Below are positions 26,155-36,447 of a DNA stretch of 40,623 bases, in pieces; positions within the stretch are counted from its first letter, which is position 1; every line of letters begins with the position of its first letter. The notes below the pieces were generated by a model that did not search any database, was not told the origin of the DNA, and was given only the letters and a program-made list of their open reading frames with translations. Source of the DNA: an uncultured Oscillospiraceae bacterium (GTDB taxonomy: Bacteria > Bacillota > Clostridia > Oscillospirales > Acutalibacteraceae); the NCBI GenBank assembly GCA_902489335.1, contig CABTZO010000003.1, positions 1 to 40,623 on the forward strand, given 5' to 3'. Made by a program: the position numbers and the translations under genes.

Positions 26155-27090
26155 ATGTTAAATAGAGTTTACGACTGGTTTTCTTATCCTTTCGGTCTTT
26201 TACTCGGTTTTTTATATGATTTGTTTAATTCAAATTATGGCTGGGCGCTTATTGTATTTACAATACTTGCTAAACTTATTTTAATTCCCGCTGCTGTAAA
26301 ACAACAAAAATCTCAGGCTCAAGGCATGCGATCTCAGGCCAAAATGGCAAAACTCCGAAAAAAGTATGCCGGTGACCAACAAAAATTAAATGAAGAAATA
26401 CAAAAATTCTATCAAGAAGAAGGTTTTTCTTCGATGTCCGGCGGATGTGGAACTTTATTAATTCAATTTCCTATAATTATAGGTCTATATGGAGCTATAT
26501 ATAAGCCTTTAAGTTATATTTTAAAACTTTCTAAGAGCGATATTTCGGTATTATCTAAAACACTAAGAAGCGTTACAAACACAGCGATGGGCAATAATGT
26601 TAGATTTGAAGAAATGTCTATTCTTGCAAATATCGAAAAAATAAAGGCGGCGAATCCTAATCTTTCAGCGACAATAATTAATAAAATATCAAATTTTGAT
26701 TTTACCGCTTTTGGATTGAATTTAGCAGTTGTTCCCAAAGAAGCAGTTAAAGCAGGATCTTATGTAATGCTAATAATACCAATTTTAGCAACTGTATTTT
26801 CTGCTCTGATGGCTTTGTTTTCTTTTATCAAACAAAGAAAAACAAATCCCCAAATGTCAAAGAATCCGGCGGCTTTTGGAATGCTCTTTTTTTCCGCATT
26901 TATTTCGTTTTTTATGACCTATACTTTCCCTATAGGTATTGGAATTTATTGGGCGGCAAGCAACTTTTTACAACTGATACAAATGATAATCTTGAGTTAT
27001 ACACATAGCCCTGAAAAAGTAATGGCAAGGGTTATGATCGATGAAACAAATGAGAGAATGAGTAAAGAAACGACTATGAAAGGAAATTAG
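26155..27090 (+). CDS. yidC: membrane protein insertase YidC (Gram-positive type)
   Basis: The 311-aa protein lacks the large periplasmic domain, as expected outside Proteobacteria. A first helix (WALIVFTILAKLILIP) is followed by the charged coiled-coil loop (QQKSQAQGMRSQAKM onwards), then hydrophobic helices containing SGGCGTLLIQFPIIIGLYGAIY and a C-terminal helix FPIGIGIYWAASNFLQ; the two long motifs are split by loops. The first helix is not a clear lipobox. ATG 26155 has GGAGG upstream; jag follows after 1 nt. Confidence 0.95.
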   Translation: MLNRVYDWFSYPFGLLLGFLYDLFNSNYGWALIVFTILAKLILIPAAVKQQKSQAQGMRSQAKMAKLRKKYAGDQQKLNEEIQKFYQEEGFSSMSGGCGTLLIQFPIIIGLYGAIYKPLSYILKLSKSDISVLSKTLRSVTNTAMGNNVRFEEMSILANIEKIKAANPNLSATIINKISNFDFTAFGLNLAVVPKEAVKAGSYVMLIIPILATVFSALMALFSFIKQRKTNPQMSKNPAAFGMLFFSAFISFFMTYTFPIGIGIYWAASNFLQLIQMIILSYTHSPEKVMARVMIDETNERMSKETTMKGN

Positions 27091-27091
27091 A

Positions 27092-28012
27092 ATGATTTAC
27101 GAAAAGACAGCAACAGCAGAAACTATTGAAGAAGCACAAAAAAAGGCAGTAGAACTACTAAATGCACCAATAACGGCAGAAGTCAAAATAGAAATTTTGG
27201 AAATGCCAAAAAAGAAAACCCTTGGTCTTTTTGGTGGCAGTTTAGCAAAGGTAAGAGCTTATTATGAAGAGGAAGAAAAAATAAAAGAAATCGAAACTAA
27301 AAAATTTCAAGAAAAAGAAAACCAAAAAAAGACTGATCTTCCAAAAGCCTCTAAAAAGCAGATTAAAGTTGAAAAGAAAAGTGCTTTTAATGATTCCAAA
27401 AAACAAATAACAAGAGAAGAAGCACCTATTGAAGTAGTAGAAACTTATGATTACTTCTTAGGTATTATTCGTTTAATGGGAATAGAAAATCCAAATATTA
27501 TCATATTAAAGAGAAATGACAATGAGTTTTATTTTAATATTGATAACGAAGAATATCACAGTTATATAATAGGTCGCAGAGGAGAAACCGTTGACGCGCT
27601 TCAATATTTGCTCAGACTTAAATCATCAAATGTATCTCGTGAGCAAAATCAAGAAAAACTTCGTATCTTTTTAAATGTAGGAGATTACAGACAGAGAAGA
27701 GAAAACACTTTAATTGACCTTGCAAAGAGAAGTGCTTCTAAGGCAAGGAGATATAATAAAAATATTGTATTGAATCCGATGAATCCTTATGACAGAAGAA
27801 TAATCCATACAACGGTTTCAGAATTAGAAGGCGTAAGTTCTCATTCCATAGGACATCGTTCGCAGAGAAAAGTTGTTATAACTCCTGATCGAAACAATCA
27901 ATATGAAGAAAATCAATACGATAAACCCGAAACCGAAGCACCTAAAAAAGTTTTTTCTTCTTCAAAATATGAAAATGATGACACATCACTTTACGGAAAA
28001 ATCGAAATTTAA
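27092..28012 (+). CDS. jag: RNA-binding protein Jag/KhpB
   Basis: The 306-aa protein has an N-terminal Jag_N domain (TAETIEEAQKKAVELL, KKTLGLFGG), a charged Lys/Glu linker (about 70-115), a KH-II domain (SYIIGRRGETVDALQYLL) and a C-terminal R3H domain (RRIIHTTVSELEGVSSHSIG). KhpB binds RNA, often with KhpA, and is linked to cell-elongation control. It starts 1 nt after yidC and is last in the rpmH operon, followed by a terminator. Confidence 0.94.
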   Translation: MIYEKTATAETIEEAQKKAVELLNAPITAEVKIEILEMPKKKTLGLFGGSLAKVRAYYEEEEKIKEIETKKFQEKENQKKTDLPKASKKQIKVEKKSAFNDSKKQITREEAPIEVVETYDYFLGIIRLMGIENPNIIILKRNDNEFYFNIDNEEYHSYIIGRRGETVDALQYLLRLKSSNVSREQNQEKLRIFLNVGDYRQRRENTLIDLAKRSASKARRYNKNIVLNPMNPYDRRIIHTTVSELEGVSSHSIGHRSQRKVVITPDRNNQYEENQYDKPETEAPKKVFSSSKYENDDTSLYGKIEI

Positions 28013-28033
28013 AATTTAAATTGATATAAAATT

Positions 28034-28063
28034 AGCCGCAAGCAAAGCGCTTGCGGCTTTCTA
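28034..28063 (+). terminator. terminator after jag
   Basis: A GC-rich 10-bp stem (28034-28043 with 28049-28058, AGCCGCAAGC/GCTTGCGGCT) and 5-nt loop are followed by TTCTATTTT. It lies in the convergent gap between jag and serS and may work in both directions. Confidence 0.8.
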
Positions 28064-28119
28064 TTTTAGTCTTTATCAAGAATAATAAAACGGAATATTT
28101 CGCTTTATAATATTGTTTT

Positions 28120-29388
28120 TTATTTCAAAATTGTTTTTTTCATAAATTCCTGTAATGGTTCAGGAATGTTAACCGAACCATCTTTATTTTGAAAGTTTTC
28201 TAAAACCGCGGCAACCGTTCTTCCGACGGCAACTCCCGATCCATTCAGGGTGTGAACAAATTCAGGTTTTGAACTTTCTTCTCTTTTGAATCTTATGTTG
28301 GATCTTCGTGCCTGGAAATCTTCAAAGTTTGAACAAGAGGAAATTTCCACATATCTATTATATGAGGGCATCCAAACTTCTATATCATAAGTTTTTGCAG
28401 AGGAAAAGCCCAAGTCTCCGGTAGACAGATTAACTACTCTATATGGAAGTTTCAAGAGCTGTAAAACTTTTTCGGCTTCCTGTAAGAGTTCTTCGAGTGC
28501 GTTATATGAATCTTCAGGTTTAACAAAATTAACGAGTTCAACTTTATTAAACTGATGTTGACGAATCAGACCTCTTGTATCACGGCCGGCACTTCCCGCT
28601 TCTGCTCTGAAACAAGCGGAGTATGCACAGTATTTCAAAGGCTCGTCTAAGCCTCTTATTATTTCATCTCGATACATATTTGTAACCGGAACTTCAGCTG
28701 TAGGTATTAAAAACATGTCATCTGTCGTTTTATACGCATCTTCTTCAAATTTGGGTAATTGACCGGTGCCGGTCATTGAAGCTCTGTTTACCATAAACGG
28801 AGGGAAAATCTCCGTATAACCGTTTTCTGTATGGACGTCCAAGAAGAAATTTATTATCGCCCTTTCGAGTCTTGAACCGTCACCTCTGTAAAAATGATAT
28901 CTTGCACCGGAAACTTTAGCGGCAGTTTCCGGATCAAGAATGTTTAAATTTTTTCCTATATCCCAATGTGCTTTTGGTTCGAAGTTAAATTCTGTTGGAA
29001 CTAAATGTTTTTTAATTTCTATGTTTTCGGTGTCATCCTTACCTAAAGGAACAGATTTATCCGGAATGTTGGGTATTAATAAAATATTATTTTTTATTTT
29101 TTCTTCAATTTTGGATAGTTTTTCATCATCGACTTTAATTTCTTCTTTGAGCTTAGACATTTCTTGCAAAGTTTCAGAGACATCTTCACCATTTTTCTTT
29201 TTTAGCGGGATTTCCTTGCTTATTTTGTTTTGCTCGGCACGAAGAGCTTCTTTTTTTTGCAGGAGTTGTTTTCTTTCATCATCTAAAGCTAAAAGCTTGT
29301 CTATTGTATCGGACAAGTTCTCGTTTCTGTTATTCAATGCTTCTTTAATTTCTTTTGTGTTTTCTCTTATTCTTTTGATATCTAACAT
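28120..29388 (-). CDS. serS: serine--tRNA ligase
   Basis: SerRS charges tRNA-Ser. The N-terminal coiled-coil arm covers residues about 30-105; class II motif 2 is [21 protein letters not shown] in overlapping pieces ([25 protein letters not shown]), and motif 3 is [19 protein letters not shown]. It is 422 aa, full length. It starts 1 nt after the parB stop, behind AGAGGT, so it is probably co-transcribed with parA and parB. Confidence 0.97.
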   Translation of the reverse strand: MLDIKRIRENTKEIKEALNNRNENLSDTIDKLLALDDERKQLLQKKEALRAEQNKISKEIPLKKKNGEDVSETLQEMSKLKEEIKVDDEKLSKIEEKIKNNILLIPNIPDKSVPLGKDDTENIEIKKHLVPTEFNFEPKAHWDIGKNLNILDPETAAKVSGARYHFYRGDGSRLERAIINFFLDVHTENGYTEIFPPFMVNRASMTGTGQLPKFEEDAYKTTDDMFLIPTAEVPVTNMYRDEIIRGLDEPLKYCAYSACFRAEAGSAGRDTRGLIRQHQFNKVELVNFVKPEDSYNALEELLQEAEKVLQLLKLPYRVVNLSTGDLGFSSAKTYDIEVWMPSYNRYVEISSCSNFEDFQARRSNIRFKREESSKPEFVHTLNGSGVAVGRTVAAVLENFQNKDGSVNIPEPLQEFMKKTILK

Positions 29389-29389
29389 T

Positions 29390-30235
29390 TTATTTACCTC
29401 TGTTTAATAGCTTTATTATTTTTTCCAAATCATCTTTATTGAAAAATTCTATTTCGAGTGTACCGCCGTTTTTCTTTTTCTTTATGTTAACTTTTCTGCC
29501 GAGAACATCTTTTAATGCAAGTTCGGCTTCATCATAAAAATTCGCCCTTGTACTTTTTTTTCTTGATCGAACAGGTTTTTTCTTTACTAATTTTTCTGTG
29601 TCTCGAACACTCAAATTGTTTTTTATTATTAGATCTGCAATTTCTTCGCGTTTTGCTTGATTTTCAACAGAAAGAAGAGCTCTCGCATGACCTGCAGATA
29701 AAAGACCGTCTTTTAATTGACTTAGAATTTTATCGGATAAATTCAAAAGTCGAATGGAATTTGCAACTGCCGGTCGAGATTTAGAAAGTTTACCGGCAAC
29801 TTCTTCTTGAGTTAAAGAGTATTTATCCATGAGAAGCTTAATTCCTTGCGCTTCTTCAACTGCATTTAAGTCTTCTCTTTGCAAATTTTCAATGAGTGCT
29901 ATTTCCATTGAATCTTTATCGCTTAAATCTTTTATTATTACAGGAACTTCTTTTAGCTTTGCGATATGAGCGGCTCGGAATCTTCTTTCTCCCGCAACCA
30001 ATTGATAACGATTTTTTACGGGTCGCACCAAAAGCGGCTGTAAAACACCTTTTTCTTTTATGCTTTCGGCAAGTTCGTTCAAAGCTGTTTCGTCAAAGGT
30101 TTTTCTCGGTTGTTCGGGATTTATATCAATTTTTGAAAGAGCAAGCTTATCAGAATTTAATTCAAAATTTTCTTCTGTGCCGTTTTCATTGAAAAGCGCT
30201 TCCAAGCCTCTCCCCAGTCCTCTTTTTTTTGCCAT
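29390..30235 (-). CDS. parB: chromosome-partitioning protein ParB (Spo0J)
   Basis: ParB is a CTP-dependent clamp that loads at parS. The N-terminus [11 protein letters not shown] contacts ParA; the CTP-binding motif is GERRFRAA near residue 80; ENLQREDLN follows; the helix-turn-helix ([24 protein letters not shown], in pieces) recognises parS; a C-terminal dimerisation domain ends the 281-aa protein. It follows parA by 11 nt behind GAGGGG. Two parS matches at 31086 and 32216 lie close by. Confidence 0.96.
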   Translation of the reverse strand: MAKKRGLGRGLEALFNENGTEENFELNSDKLALSKIDINPEQPRKTFDETALNELAESIKEKGVLQPLLVRPVKNRYQLVAGERRFRAAHIAKLKEVPVIIKDLSDKDSMEIALIENLQREDLNAVEEAQGIKLLMDKYSLTQEEVAGKLSKSRPAVANSIRLLNLSDKILSQLKDGLLSAGHARALLSVENQAKREEIADLIIKNNLSVRDTEKLVKKKPVRSRKKSTRANFYDEAELALKDVLGRKVNIKKKKNGGTLEIEFFNKDDLEKIIKLLNRGK

Positions 30236-30246
30236 AACTTACCCCT

Positions 30247-31011
30247 CTAATTATTGTTTTTGATAAACTCTGTCGCCAAATTCATGTATGCTTGAGCGCC
30301 CGTTGAGGATTTGTCATATTCACAAATAGGCAAACCAAAGGATGGCGCTTCAGATAAACGAACATTTCGCGGAATAACTGTTGAAAAAACTTTTTTTGGA
30401 AAAAAGCGCTTTACTTCTTCTACCACCATTCTTGTTAAATTCAGTCTACTGTCATACATTGTTAGTAAAACGCCTTCAATGTCTAAACTCGGATTATACA
30501 ACTTTCGAACGGTTCGAACTGTTGTCATAAGCTGCGACAGACCTTCTAGAGCATAATATTCACATTGAATCGGGACTAAGAAAGAATCGGAAACAGTGAG
30601 AGCATTTAATGTTATTAGCCCTAAGGACGGAGGACAATCTAAAAAGATGAAGTCAAAATCACCCTTTATTTTTTCCAAACCGATTTTTAATCTTGATTCC
30701 CTGTTTTGTGTGTCAACAAGCTCAAGTTCGGCACCTGCCAAATTCATATCGGCGGGCAATAAATAAAGATTTTTAAATTTTGTTTTCTTGATAATTTCTT
30801 CTGCTTCGGATAAACCCATCAGTAAGTGGTATGAAGACCTTTCTAATTCTTTTTTATTGAAACCCAAACCGCTTGTGGAATTGCCTTGAGGATCAATATC
30901 TACAAGCAGAACTTTTTTTCCATTTTCACCAAGAGCGTTTGATAAATTAATAGCGGTGGTTGTTTTTCCAACACCACCTTTTTGGTTTACTATAGATATT
31001 ATTTTACCCAT
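30247..31011 (-). CDS. parA: chromosome-partitioning ATPase ParA (Soj)
   Basis: This 254-aa deviant Walker ATPase has KGGVGKTTTAINL at the N-terminus with the signature Lys, and FIFLDCPPSLG as Walker B. It drives origin segregation with ParB and can regulate DnaA. It starts at ATG 31011. Its promoter overlaps the extended parS palindrome just upstream, which suggests ParB feedback. Confidence 0.96.
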   Translation of the reverse strand: MGKIISIVNQKGGVGKTTTAINLSNALGENGKKVLLVDIDPQGNSTSGLGFNKKELERSSYHLLMGLSEAEEIIKKTKFKNLYLLPADMNLAGAELELVDTQNRESRLKIGLEKIKGDFDFIFLDCPPSLGLITLNALTVSDSFLVPIQCEYYALEGLSQLMTTVRTVRKLYNPSLDIEGVLLTMYDSRLNLTRMVVEEVKRFFPKKVFSTVIPRNVRLSEAPSFGLPICEYDKSSTGAQAYMNLATEFIKNNN

Positions 31012-31055
31012 TGAATTCTCTTTCTAATTGTTTTATATAGTTTAATTTTAGAAAA

Positions 31056-31084
31056 ATTATAACATATTAAAAGAACATTTTAAA
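31056..31084 (-). promoter_or_regulatory. parA promoter with extended -10
   Basis: On the minus strand TGT-TATAAT (31064-31056) is a perfect extended -10. A weak -35, TTTAAA (31084-31079), is 17 bp upstream and lies inside one arm of the parS palindrome. Confidence 0.6.
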
Positions 31085-31114
31085 ATGTTTCATGTGAAAC
31101 ATTTCAAAATGTTC
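31073..31114. promoter_or_regulatory. parS: parS site inside a 42-bp palindrome
   Basis: The core 31086-31101 reads TGTTTCATGTGAAACA, differing from the parS consensus TGTTTCACGTGAAACA by one base. The symmetry continues to 31073 and 31114 (outer arms GAACATTTT and AAAATGTTC), with 19 of 21 positions paired. The RNA could also fold into a long hairpin and end the mnmE-mnmG-rsmG transcript. Confidence 0.85.
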
Positions 31115-31131
31115 AATCTTTTTATCTTTAT

Positions 31132-31839
31132 TTATAGAGGATTTTTTTTGATTTTACCGAACGATCGTGGATATTTTTCGTCTGTGTCAAAAACTTTATC
31201 AATGACAATAAGATTTCTCTTGCCGAGATTATCAATGTCAAAAGATGATGTTTTATTTATTTCCCCGCCTAAAACTTTAATGGCATTTTTTGCTAAGCCT
31301 AATTCACTTTGAATATCCGGGCCCTTATACGAAACAAAAGAGCCTCCGGTTTTGACAAGAGGAATAGCAAGCTCGGATAATATATTGAGACCGGCTACAG
31401 CCCTTGAAACAACAAGGTCATATAAGTTTGCTCCTTTAATATTATGAGCATAATCTTCGGCGCGGGAGTGAATGATATTACCGTTTAAGGATAAAGAATG
31501 CAAGAAATAATCAACGCAGTTTAGTTTTTTTAGGGTCGCGTCTAAAAAATTCATATTAATATCAGGACACAGTATTAAAATCGGAAGACCGGGAAAACCC
31601 CCGCCGGTTCCGAGATCCAAAATATTTTCATCTTTATTTAATTCAATTGTTTTAAAAATCAGACAGCTGTCTATTATGTGCTTATATAAAATTTCAGTAG
31701 GATCAGTGATAGCAGTCAAATTTATTTTTTTGTTGGTTTCTAAAAGCAAAGAAATAAGAGTATCAAATTGTTCAATCTGGATAGGATTTAATTCAATATT
31801 TAAAGCTTCGTTAAAAGCATCCTTAATTTTATTTTTCAT
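31132..31839 (-). CDS. rsmG: 16S rRNA (guanine-N7)-methyltransferase RsmG
   Basis: RsmG methylates G527 of 16S rRNA. The SAM-binding motif is [14 protein letters not shown] near residue 75, and VVSRAVAGL is the family signature further on. At 235 aa it is full length. ATG 31839 overlaps the end of mnmG by 11 nt, with only a weak ribosome site, so it relies on coupling. Loss of rsmG is a classic cause of low-level streptomycin resistance; here it appears intact. Confidence 0.95.
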   Translation of the reverse strand: MKNKIKDAFNEALNIELNPIQIEQFDTLISLLLETNKKINLTAITDPTEILYKHIIDSCLIFKTIELNKDENILDLGTGGGFPGLPILILCPDINMNFLDATLKKLNCVDYFLHSLSLNGNIIHSRAEDYAHNIKGANLYDLVVSRAVAGLNILSELAIPLVKTGGSFVSYKGPDIQSELGLAKNAIKVLGGEINKTSSFDIDNLGKRNLIVIDKVFDTDEKYPRSFGKIKKNPL

Positions 31840-33715
31840 TATTTTCTCGTCTTAATTTTTCGAAATAAATAATAAGAACATTTACATCAGCGGGCGTTAC
31901 ACCGGAAATACGACCGGCTTGACCTATGTTTAACGGGCGAATTTTAGAAAGCTTTTCAACTGCTTCCAGCCTTAAGTTTGTTATTTTGTTATAGTCAGTA
32001 TCTTCACGAATTTTCATGTTTTCAAGACGGCGCATCTGAGCAATACGGGCATCTTCTCTTTTTAGATATCCTTCATATTTAATGTTAATTTCAACTTGAT
32101 CGGTAACCTCTTTTGGTAAATCAGGGCGAGATTTATCAAAATCGGATAATACATCATAATTAATTTCCGGTCTTTTTATAGCATCATACATACGAAGACC
32201 ACTTTTTAAAGGATCTGTTCCACGTGAAACAAAAAAACTATTTATTTCTTCGTTTGGAGACAGAACAACACTTTTCAATCTTTCTGACTCTTCTTCAATA
32301 GATTTATATTTCAAAACAACTTTTTCATACGTTTCATCATCAATAAGACCAACCTTGTGACCGATATGGGTTAAACGCTTATCTGCATTGTCTTGTCTTA
32401 AAACCAAACGATATTCTGATCTTGAAGTCATCATTCGATATGGATCCATACAACCTTCAGTAACAAGATCGTCTATCAAAGTTCCTATATAGGAACTGGC
32501 TCTGTCTAAAATCATAGGTTCTTTTCCGTCGAAGAATAAAGCCGCATTAATACCGGCAACGATTCCTTGTGCCGCGGCTTCTTCATAACCGCTTGAACCG
32601 TTAAATTGTCCGGCTCCGAAAAGACCGGGAAAATCCATAAACTCCAAAGTTGGCTTTAATGCAAGAGGATCAACGCAGTCATATTCTATTGCATAAGCAG
32701 GTCTCATAACTTCAGCATTTTCAAGACCGGGAACTGTTCGTAAAGCTTGCAATTGAACGTCTTCGGGTAAAGATGATGAAAAGCCTTGTATATACATTTC
32801 GTCCGTATGCAAACCGCAGGGTTCGATAAAGAGTTGATGTCTTTTTTTATTGGAAAAACGAACGATTTTATCTTCAATTGACGGACAGTATCTGGCCCCT
32901 ATTCCTTCAATTTTACCTGAATACATAGGGGAACGGTCTAAATTGTTTAAGATTATCTTTTTTGTTTCGTCACTTGTATAAGTTAAATGACAGACCACTT
33001 TGTTAGGTGTAGGCTCTTTTGTCCTAAAAGAAAATTTAACCGAGTTTTCATCTCCGTATTGGACTTCTAAGTTTGTGAAGTCTATAGATCTGCGGTTAAC
33101 TCTCGGAGGCGTTCCTGTTTTAAATCGACGAAGCGGCAGATTCAATTTTTTTAACGCAGTAGAAAGACCTTTGGCGGCAAATAATCCGTCAGGTCCACTT
33201 TCAATGGATACATCCCCGATATAAATTTTTCCGTTTAAATAAGTTCCGGTTGCAATAATTACTGCTTTTGCAAGATAGACAGCTTGATACTTAGTTTTTA
33301 ATCTCCAAAAACCATTTTCATAAACTAAATCGACTATTTCAGCCTGCTTTACAAAAAGATTGTCCTGTTTCTCTAAAACAGATTTCATAAATTCGGAGTA
33401 ACGGCGACGGTCTTCTTGCGCTCTCGCAGAATGAATAGCCGGACCTTTACCTAAATTAAGCGTTCTTCCCTGTAAAAGACAAGCATCGGCAGCAATGCCC
33501 ATTTCTCCGCCCAAAGCGTCTATTTCCTTAACAAGATGACCTTTAGAGCTGCCGCCTATTGACGGATTACATGGCATATTACCTATGCTGTCTAAATTTG
33601 TCGTAAAAACGACGGTTTTTTTACCCATTCGAGCACTAGCAAGACAGGCTTCGATTCCGGCATGACCGGCTCCGATAACAGCAACATCAAATGTATCGTA
33701 TATAAATTCACTCAT
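31829..33715 (-). CDS. mnmG: tRNA uridine-5-carboxymethylaminomethyl(34) synthesis enzyme MnmG (GidA)
   Basis: MnmG works with MnmE on wobble uridines. It has the FAD-binding [10 protein letters not shown] motif at the N-terminus, [24 protein letters not shown] (in pieces), and [12 protein letters not shown] and a C-terminal domain ending near SGVTPADV. I start it at ATG 33715 (MSEFIYDTF), which shares one base with the mnmE stop (TAATG); a longer in-frame start would extend back into mnmE. The gene contains an exact consensus parS (32216-32231), encoded within VSRGT. Confidence 0.97.
   Translation of the reverse strand: MSEFIYDTFDVAVIGAGHAGIEACLASARMGKKTVVFTTNLDSIGNMPCNPSIGGSSKGHLVKEIDALGGEMGIAADACLLQGRTLNLGKGPAIHSARAQEDRRRYSEFMKSVLEKQDNLFVKQAEIVDLVYENGFWRLKTKYQAVYLAKAVIIATGTYLNGKIYIGDVSIESGPDGLFAAKGLSTALKKLNLPLRRFKTGTPPRVNRRSIDFTNLEVQYGDENSVKFSFRTKEPTPNKVVCHLTYTSDETKKIILNNLDRSPMYSGKIEGIGARYCPSIEDKIVRFSNKKRHQLFIEPCGLHTDEMYIQGFSSSLPEDVQLQALRTVPGLENAEVMRPAYAIEYDCVDPLALKPTLEFMDFPGLFGAGQFNGSSGYEEAAAQGIVAGINAALFFDGKEPMILDRASSYIGTLIDDLVTEGCMDPYRMMTSRSEYRLVLRQDNADKRLTHIGHKVGLIDDETYEKVVLKYKSIEEESERLKSVVLSPNEEINSFFVSRGTDPLKSGLRMYDAIKRPEINYDVLSDFDKSRPDLPKEVTDQVEINIKYEGYLKREDARIAQMRRLENMKIREDTDYNKITNLRLEAVEKLSKIRPLNIGQAGRISGVTPADVNVLIIYFEKLRRENNEK
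32216..32231. promoter_or_regulatory. parS: consensus parS site within mnmG
   Basis: TGTTCCACGTGAAACA matches the Bacillus parS consensus TGTTNCACGTGAAACA exactly. It is within the mnmG coding sequence, 1.1 kb from the palindromic parS and about 8 kb from oriC. Confidence 0.93.
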
Positions 33716-35073
33716 TATTTTCCCACACAAAATTCACTAAATATTTCTTCTACAACAGCCTTTGTCACTTTTTTTCCTTTAAGTTTCAAAAGCTCGTCGA
33801 TTGCAAAATCCATTGACAGATGAACTGCATCTATTGAAAGACCTGATTTCATAGAATCAATAGCCTCGTTTAAATATTCTATCGCTTTTGTCAAGTGTCG
33901 TCTTTGTCTTTCGTTAACCAAAAAGGCGGCAGATGGATCAAAGTTGTTTAATTTAAGCAATTTTGATAATTCTGATTGAAAAGTATCGATACCGGTCTTT
34001 TCTTTGGCTGAAATAAAGATCGGATTATATTCTTTAAGCTTTGAAAGATCAATTTTCATATTTAAATCTGATTTATTTATTATCGTAAGAACGGTTTTGT
34101 CTTTACACAGTTTAAGAATTTCCATATCTTCTTCGGTTAAATTGTCAGACCCGTCAAAGATTGCGATTATAAGTTGCGAAGAGTCAATTTTATTTATTGT
34201 AGCTTTAATCCCAATGCTTTCAACAGGATCATCGCTTTTTCTTATGCCTGCGGTATCGGAAATAATCAAGGGAATGTCTCCTATCATGATTCTGTCTTCC
34301 AATATATCTCTTGTTGTTCCAGGAATATCCGTTATGATTGAACGTTCATATCCGCTCAACAGATTCATAAGTGTAGATTTTCCAACGTTAGGCTTTCCGA
34401 TTATGACAGCGTTGACTCCGTCTTGAATTATCTTACCGCTGTTATAGTTCTCCTTGATTTTTATAAGATTTTGCAAAACATCAGTTATGGTTTTACAAAT
34501 ATCGGCATCAGCAATATTCGGTAAATCTTCATCCGGATAATCTACATAAGCTCCGATTGAAGCGGAAAGGTGCGTAAGAACTTTACAATTTTTATCAATC
34601 TCTTTAGAAATAGTTCCGTTTAATGCGTTGAAAGCAGCATGTGCGACGGATCTGGAATTTGCATTAATAAGAGTCATCAAAGCTTCGGCTTTTTCAAGAG
34701 ACAGACGGCCGTTTAAATATGCTCTCTTTGAAAATTCACCGCGTTCGGCAGGCTTTGCACCCAAACTTAAAATCAAGGTCAGTATTTCTTTGAGTAAAAC
34801 AACACTGCCATGACAAGAAATTTCAACGACATCTTCGCCGGTATAACTTTTACCTGATTTGAAAACGGTAACAATAACTTTATCTATTTTTTGATTGTCT
34901 TTAACTATATAGCCCAAAGCTGCTTCATATCCGTGTAATTTGGCAATTTCTTTTTTGTCGATAGGTTCAAAAATTTTGTCTGTTATTTTAATGGCTTCCG
35001 GCCCGGAAACACGAATAACACCTATACCGGCCGGTGATAGGGCTGTTGATATGGCGGCGATTGTTGAATTCAT
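33715..35073 (-). CDS. mnmE: tRNA modification GTPase MnmE (TrmE)
   Basis: This 452-aa GTPase has an N-terminal tetrahydrofolate-binding domain ([21 protein letters not shown], in pieces), a helical domain split by the G domain (G1 [10 protein letters not shown]3 DTAGI, G4 NKSD), and the catalytic C-terminal FCVGK (consensus C-[IVL]-GK). All are intact. It starts at ATG 35073 behind GGAGAC, 9 nt after the PBP gene, so it is the fourth gene of the FHA-rodA-PBP transcript. Confidence 0.97.
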   Translation of the reverse strand: MNSTIAAISTALSPAGIGVIRVSGPEAIKITDKIFEPIDKKEIAKLHGYEAALGYIVKDNQKIDKVIVTVFKSGKSYTGEDVVEISCHGSVVLLKEILTLILSLGAKPAERGEFSKRAYLNGRLSLEKAEALMTLINANSRSVAHAAFNALNGTISKEIDKNCKVLTHLSASIGAYVDYPDEDLPNIADADICKTITDVLQNLIKIKENYNSGKIIQDGVNAVIIGKPNVGKSTLMNLLSGYERSIITDIPGTTRDILEDRIMIGDIPLIISDTAGIRKSDDPVESIGIKATINKIDSSQLIIAIFDGSDNLTEEDMEILKLCKDKTVLTIINKSDLNMKIDLSKLKEYNPIFISAKEKTGIDTFQSELSKLLKLNNFDPSAAFLVNERQRRHLTKAIEYLNEAIDSMKSGLSIDAVHLSMDFAIDELLKLKGKKVTKAVVEEIFSEFCVGK

Positions 35074-35082
35074 TTTGTCTCC

Positions 35083-36447
35083 TTAGGAAATTTTATTCTG
35101 TAAAGCATATTGCAGGACTTCATTTGCAACAGGCAGAGCGCCTGCCATACCGACAGAACCGTTGTTTTGTAAAACAACGACTACAGAAAGAGGCAGATCC
35201 TGTCGCTTGGAATAGCCGACAAAAAGAGAATGTGGCTTCTTATTTTGAACTTCGGCAGTTCCTGTTTTGCCCGCCATCATAAGATTAGGGAATTTTCTTT
35301 CGGAATAGTAATCTGTAACATTAGAACGAAGCATTGTATCAAGACGAGAAGCAACATCGCTGTCCAACATTTTTAAGTTTTGGTATTTTGTATATTTATT
35401 ATTTTTTAAAAGTTTTGGAGCGACTGCATTCCCGTTGTTGGCTATAGCGGACATAATTAAACATAGGTGACAGGGGTTTGCCAGAGTTGTATATTGCCCG
35501 ATTCCTGCCCATCCTCTGTCAATCGGATATGCTTTTGATAAATCGAATTTACTTTTTGTGACCGGTATACCGTCGACATAAATTCTTTTATTAAAATACA
35601 TTTCCTCAGCTGTTTTTGTAAGCTTTTCATTTCCAAGTTCAACTGAGATACTCGCAAAAGCAGAGTTACAAGAATGGTTCAGAGCTTTTTGAAAACTTTG
35701 ATTTCCGTGTACCCCACTGCATGTTACGAAACTGCCTTTATGCAGAGTATAACGCCCGTTACAAGAAAAGGTCCTTTCATCTATATCGGGAATATTTTCA
35801 ATAGCCGACGCAGCTGTAACGGTTTTAAAAGTTGAGCCGGGGGTAAAAACACCGGATAAAAATCGATTGATATAAACACCTTCATATTTGCCCGTCTCAT
35901 CCAAATTTAAATCATATGGCGGATTTTCAGGATCAAAGGTCGGAGTAGATACCATACATAAAATCTCGCCGGTTTTATAATTCATAACACCAACAGTACC
36001 CTTGTTATTACCCAGCGCTTTCAAAGCAGCATTTGAAAGTTCTGAATCAATTGTTAATGTAAGATCACTATCCGCACCATCCTTTTTTTGTTTATATATA
36101 CCGTTAATCGGATCATATCCGATTAGCTGAGGTTTAAAAACAGTGTGTGCTCCTGTAGCGATAAAGCCTTTTGTATCGCCGACAGCATGTAAAGTGGACT
36201 TTCTTGTGGTTGCATCCGTGCTGTATCTTCTTTTGCCGTCTTTTGTAATGGCTAAGACTCTTCCTCGTCTGTCGTATATGGTCCCGGCAGAAACGAATTC
36301 TCCGTTGACATACAGATGATTATTCATTTTAAGAGTTGCCCATTTTCGTGCATTTTTTGCGTATGTAGAAGCCAGAACTATCGTTCCGACTAAAAAAAAC
36401 ACAATTATTACGGAGAGCCATTTTGAACGATTTGATATTCTATGCAT
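35083..36447 (-). CDS. class B penicillin-binding protein (PbpA/FtsI-like transpeptidase)
   Basis: The 454-aa protein has one N-terminal membrane helix (about 10-28), a short linking domain, and a transpeptidase domain with S205-T-F-K208 (TPGSTFK), S259-C-N261 and AGKTGTAE near 393. It cross-links peptidoglycan together with the SEDS glycosyltransferase encoded just upstream; the reading frames overlap by 8 nt (ATGCATAG). At this size it resembles the short PbpA form that occurs with RodA and FHA genes. Which process it serves (elongation, division or sporulation) cannot be told from sequence. Confidence 0.93.
   Translation of the reverse strand: MHRISNRSKWLSVIIVFFLVGTIVLASTYAKNARKWATLKMNNHLYVNGEFVSAGTIYDRRGRVLAITKDGKRRYSTDATTRKSTLHAVGDTKGFIATGAHTVFKPQLIGYDPINGIYKQKKDGADSDLTLTIDSELSNAALKALGNNKGTVGVMNYKTGEILCMVSTPTFDPENPPYDLNLDETGKYEGVYINRFLSGVFTPGSTFKTVTAASAIENIPDIDERTFSCNGRYTLHKGSFVTCSGVHGNQSFQKALNHSCNSAFASISVELGNEKLTKTAEEMYFNKRIYVDGIPVTKSKFDLSKAYPIDRGWAGIGQYTTLANPCHLCLIMSAIANNGNAVAPKLLKNNKYTKYQNLKMLDSDVASRLDTMLRSNVTDYYSERKFPNLMMAGKTGTAEVQNKKPHSLFVGYSKRQDLPLSVVVVLQNNGSVGMAGALPVANEVLQYALQNKIS

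Noticed and set aside
28940..29407. 155-codon plus-strand open frame opposite serS
   Set aside because: Low-complexity Ser/Phe-rich translation antisense to the serS coiled coil; a codon-usage shadow.
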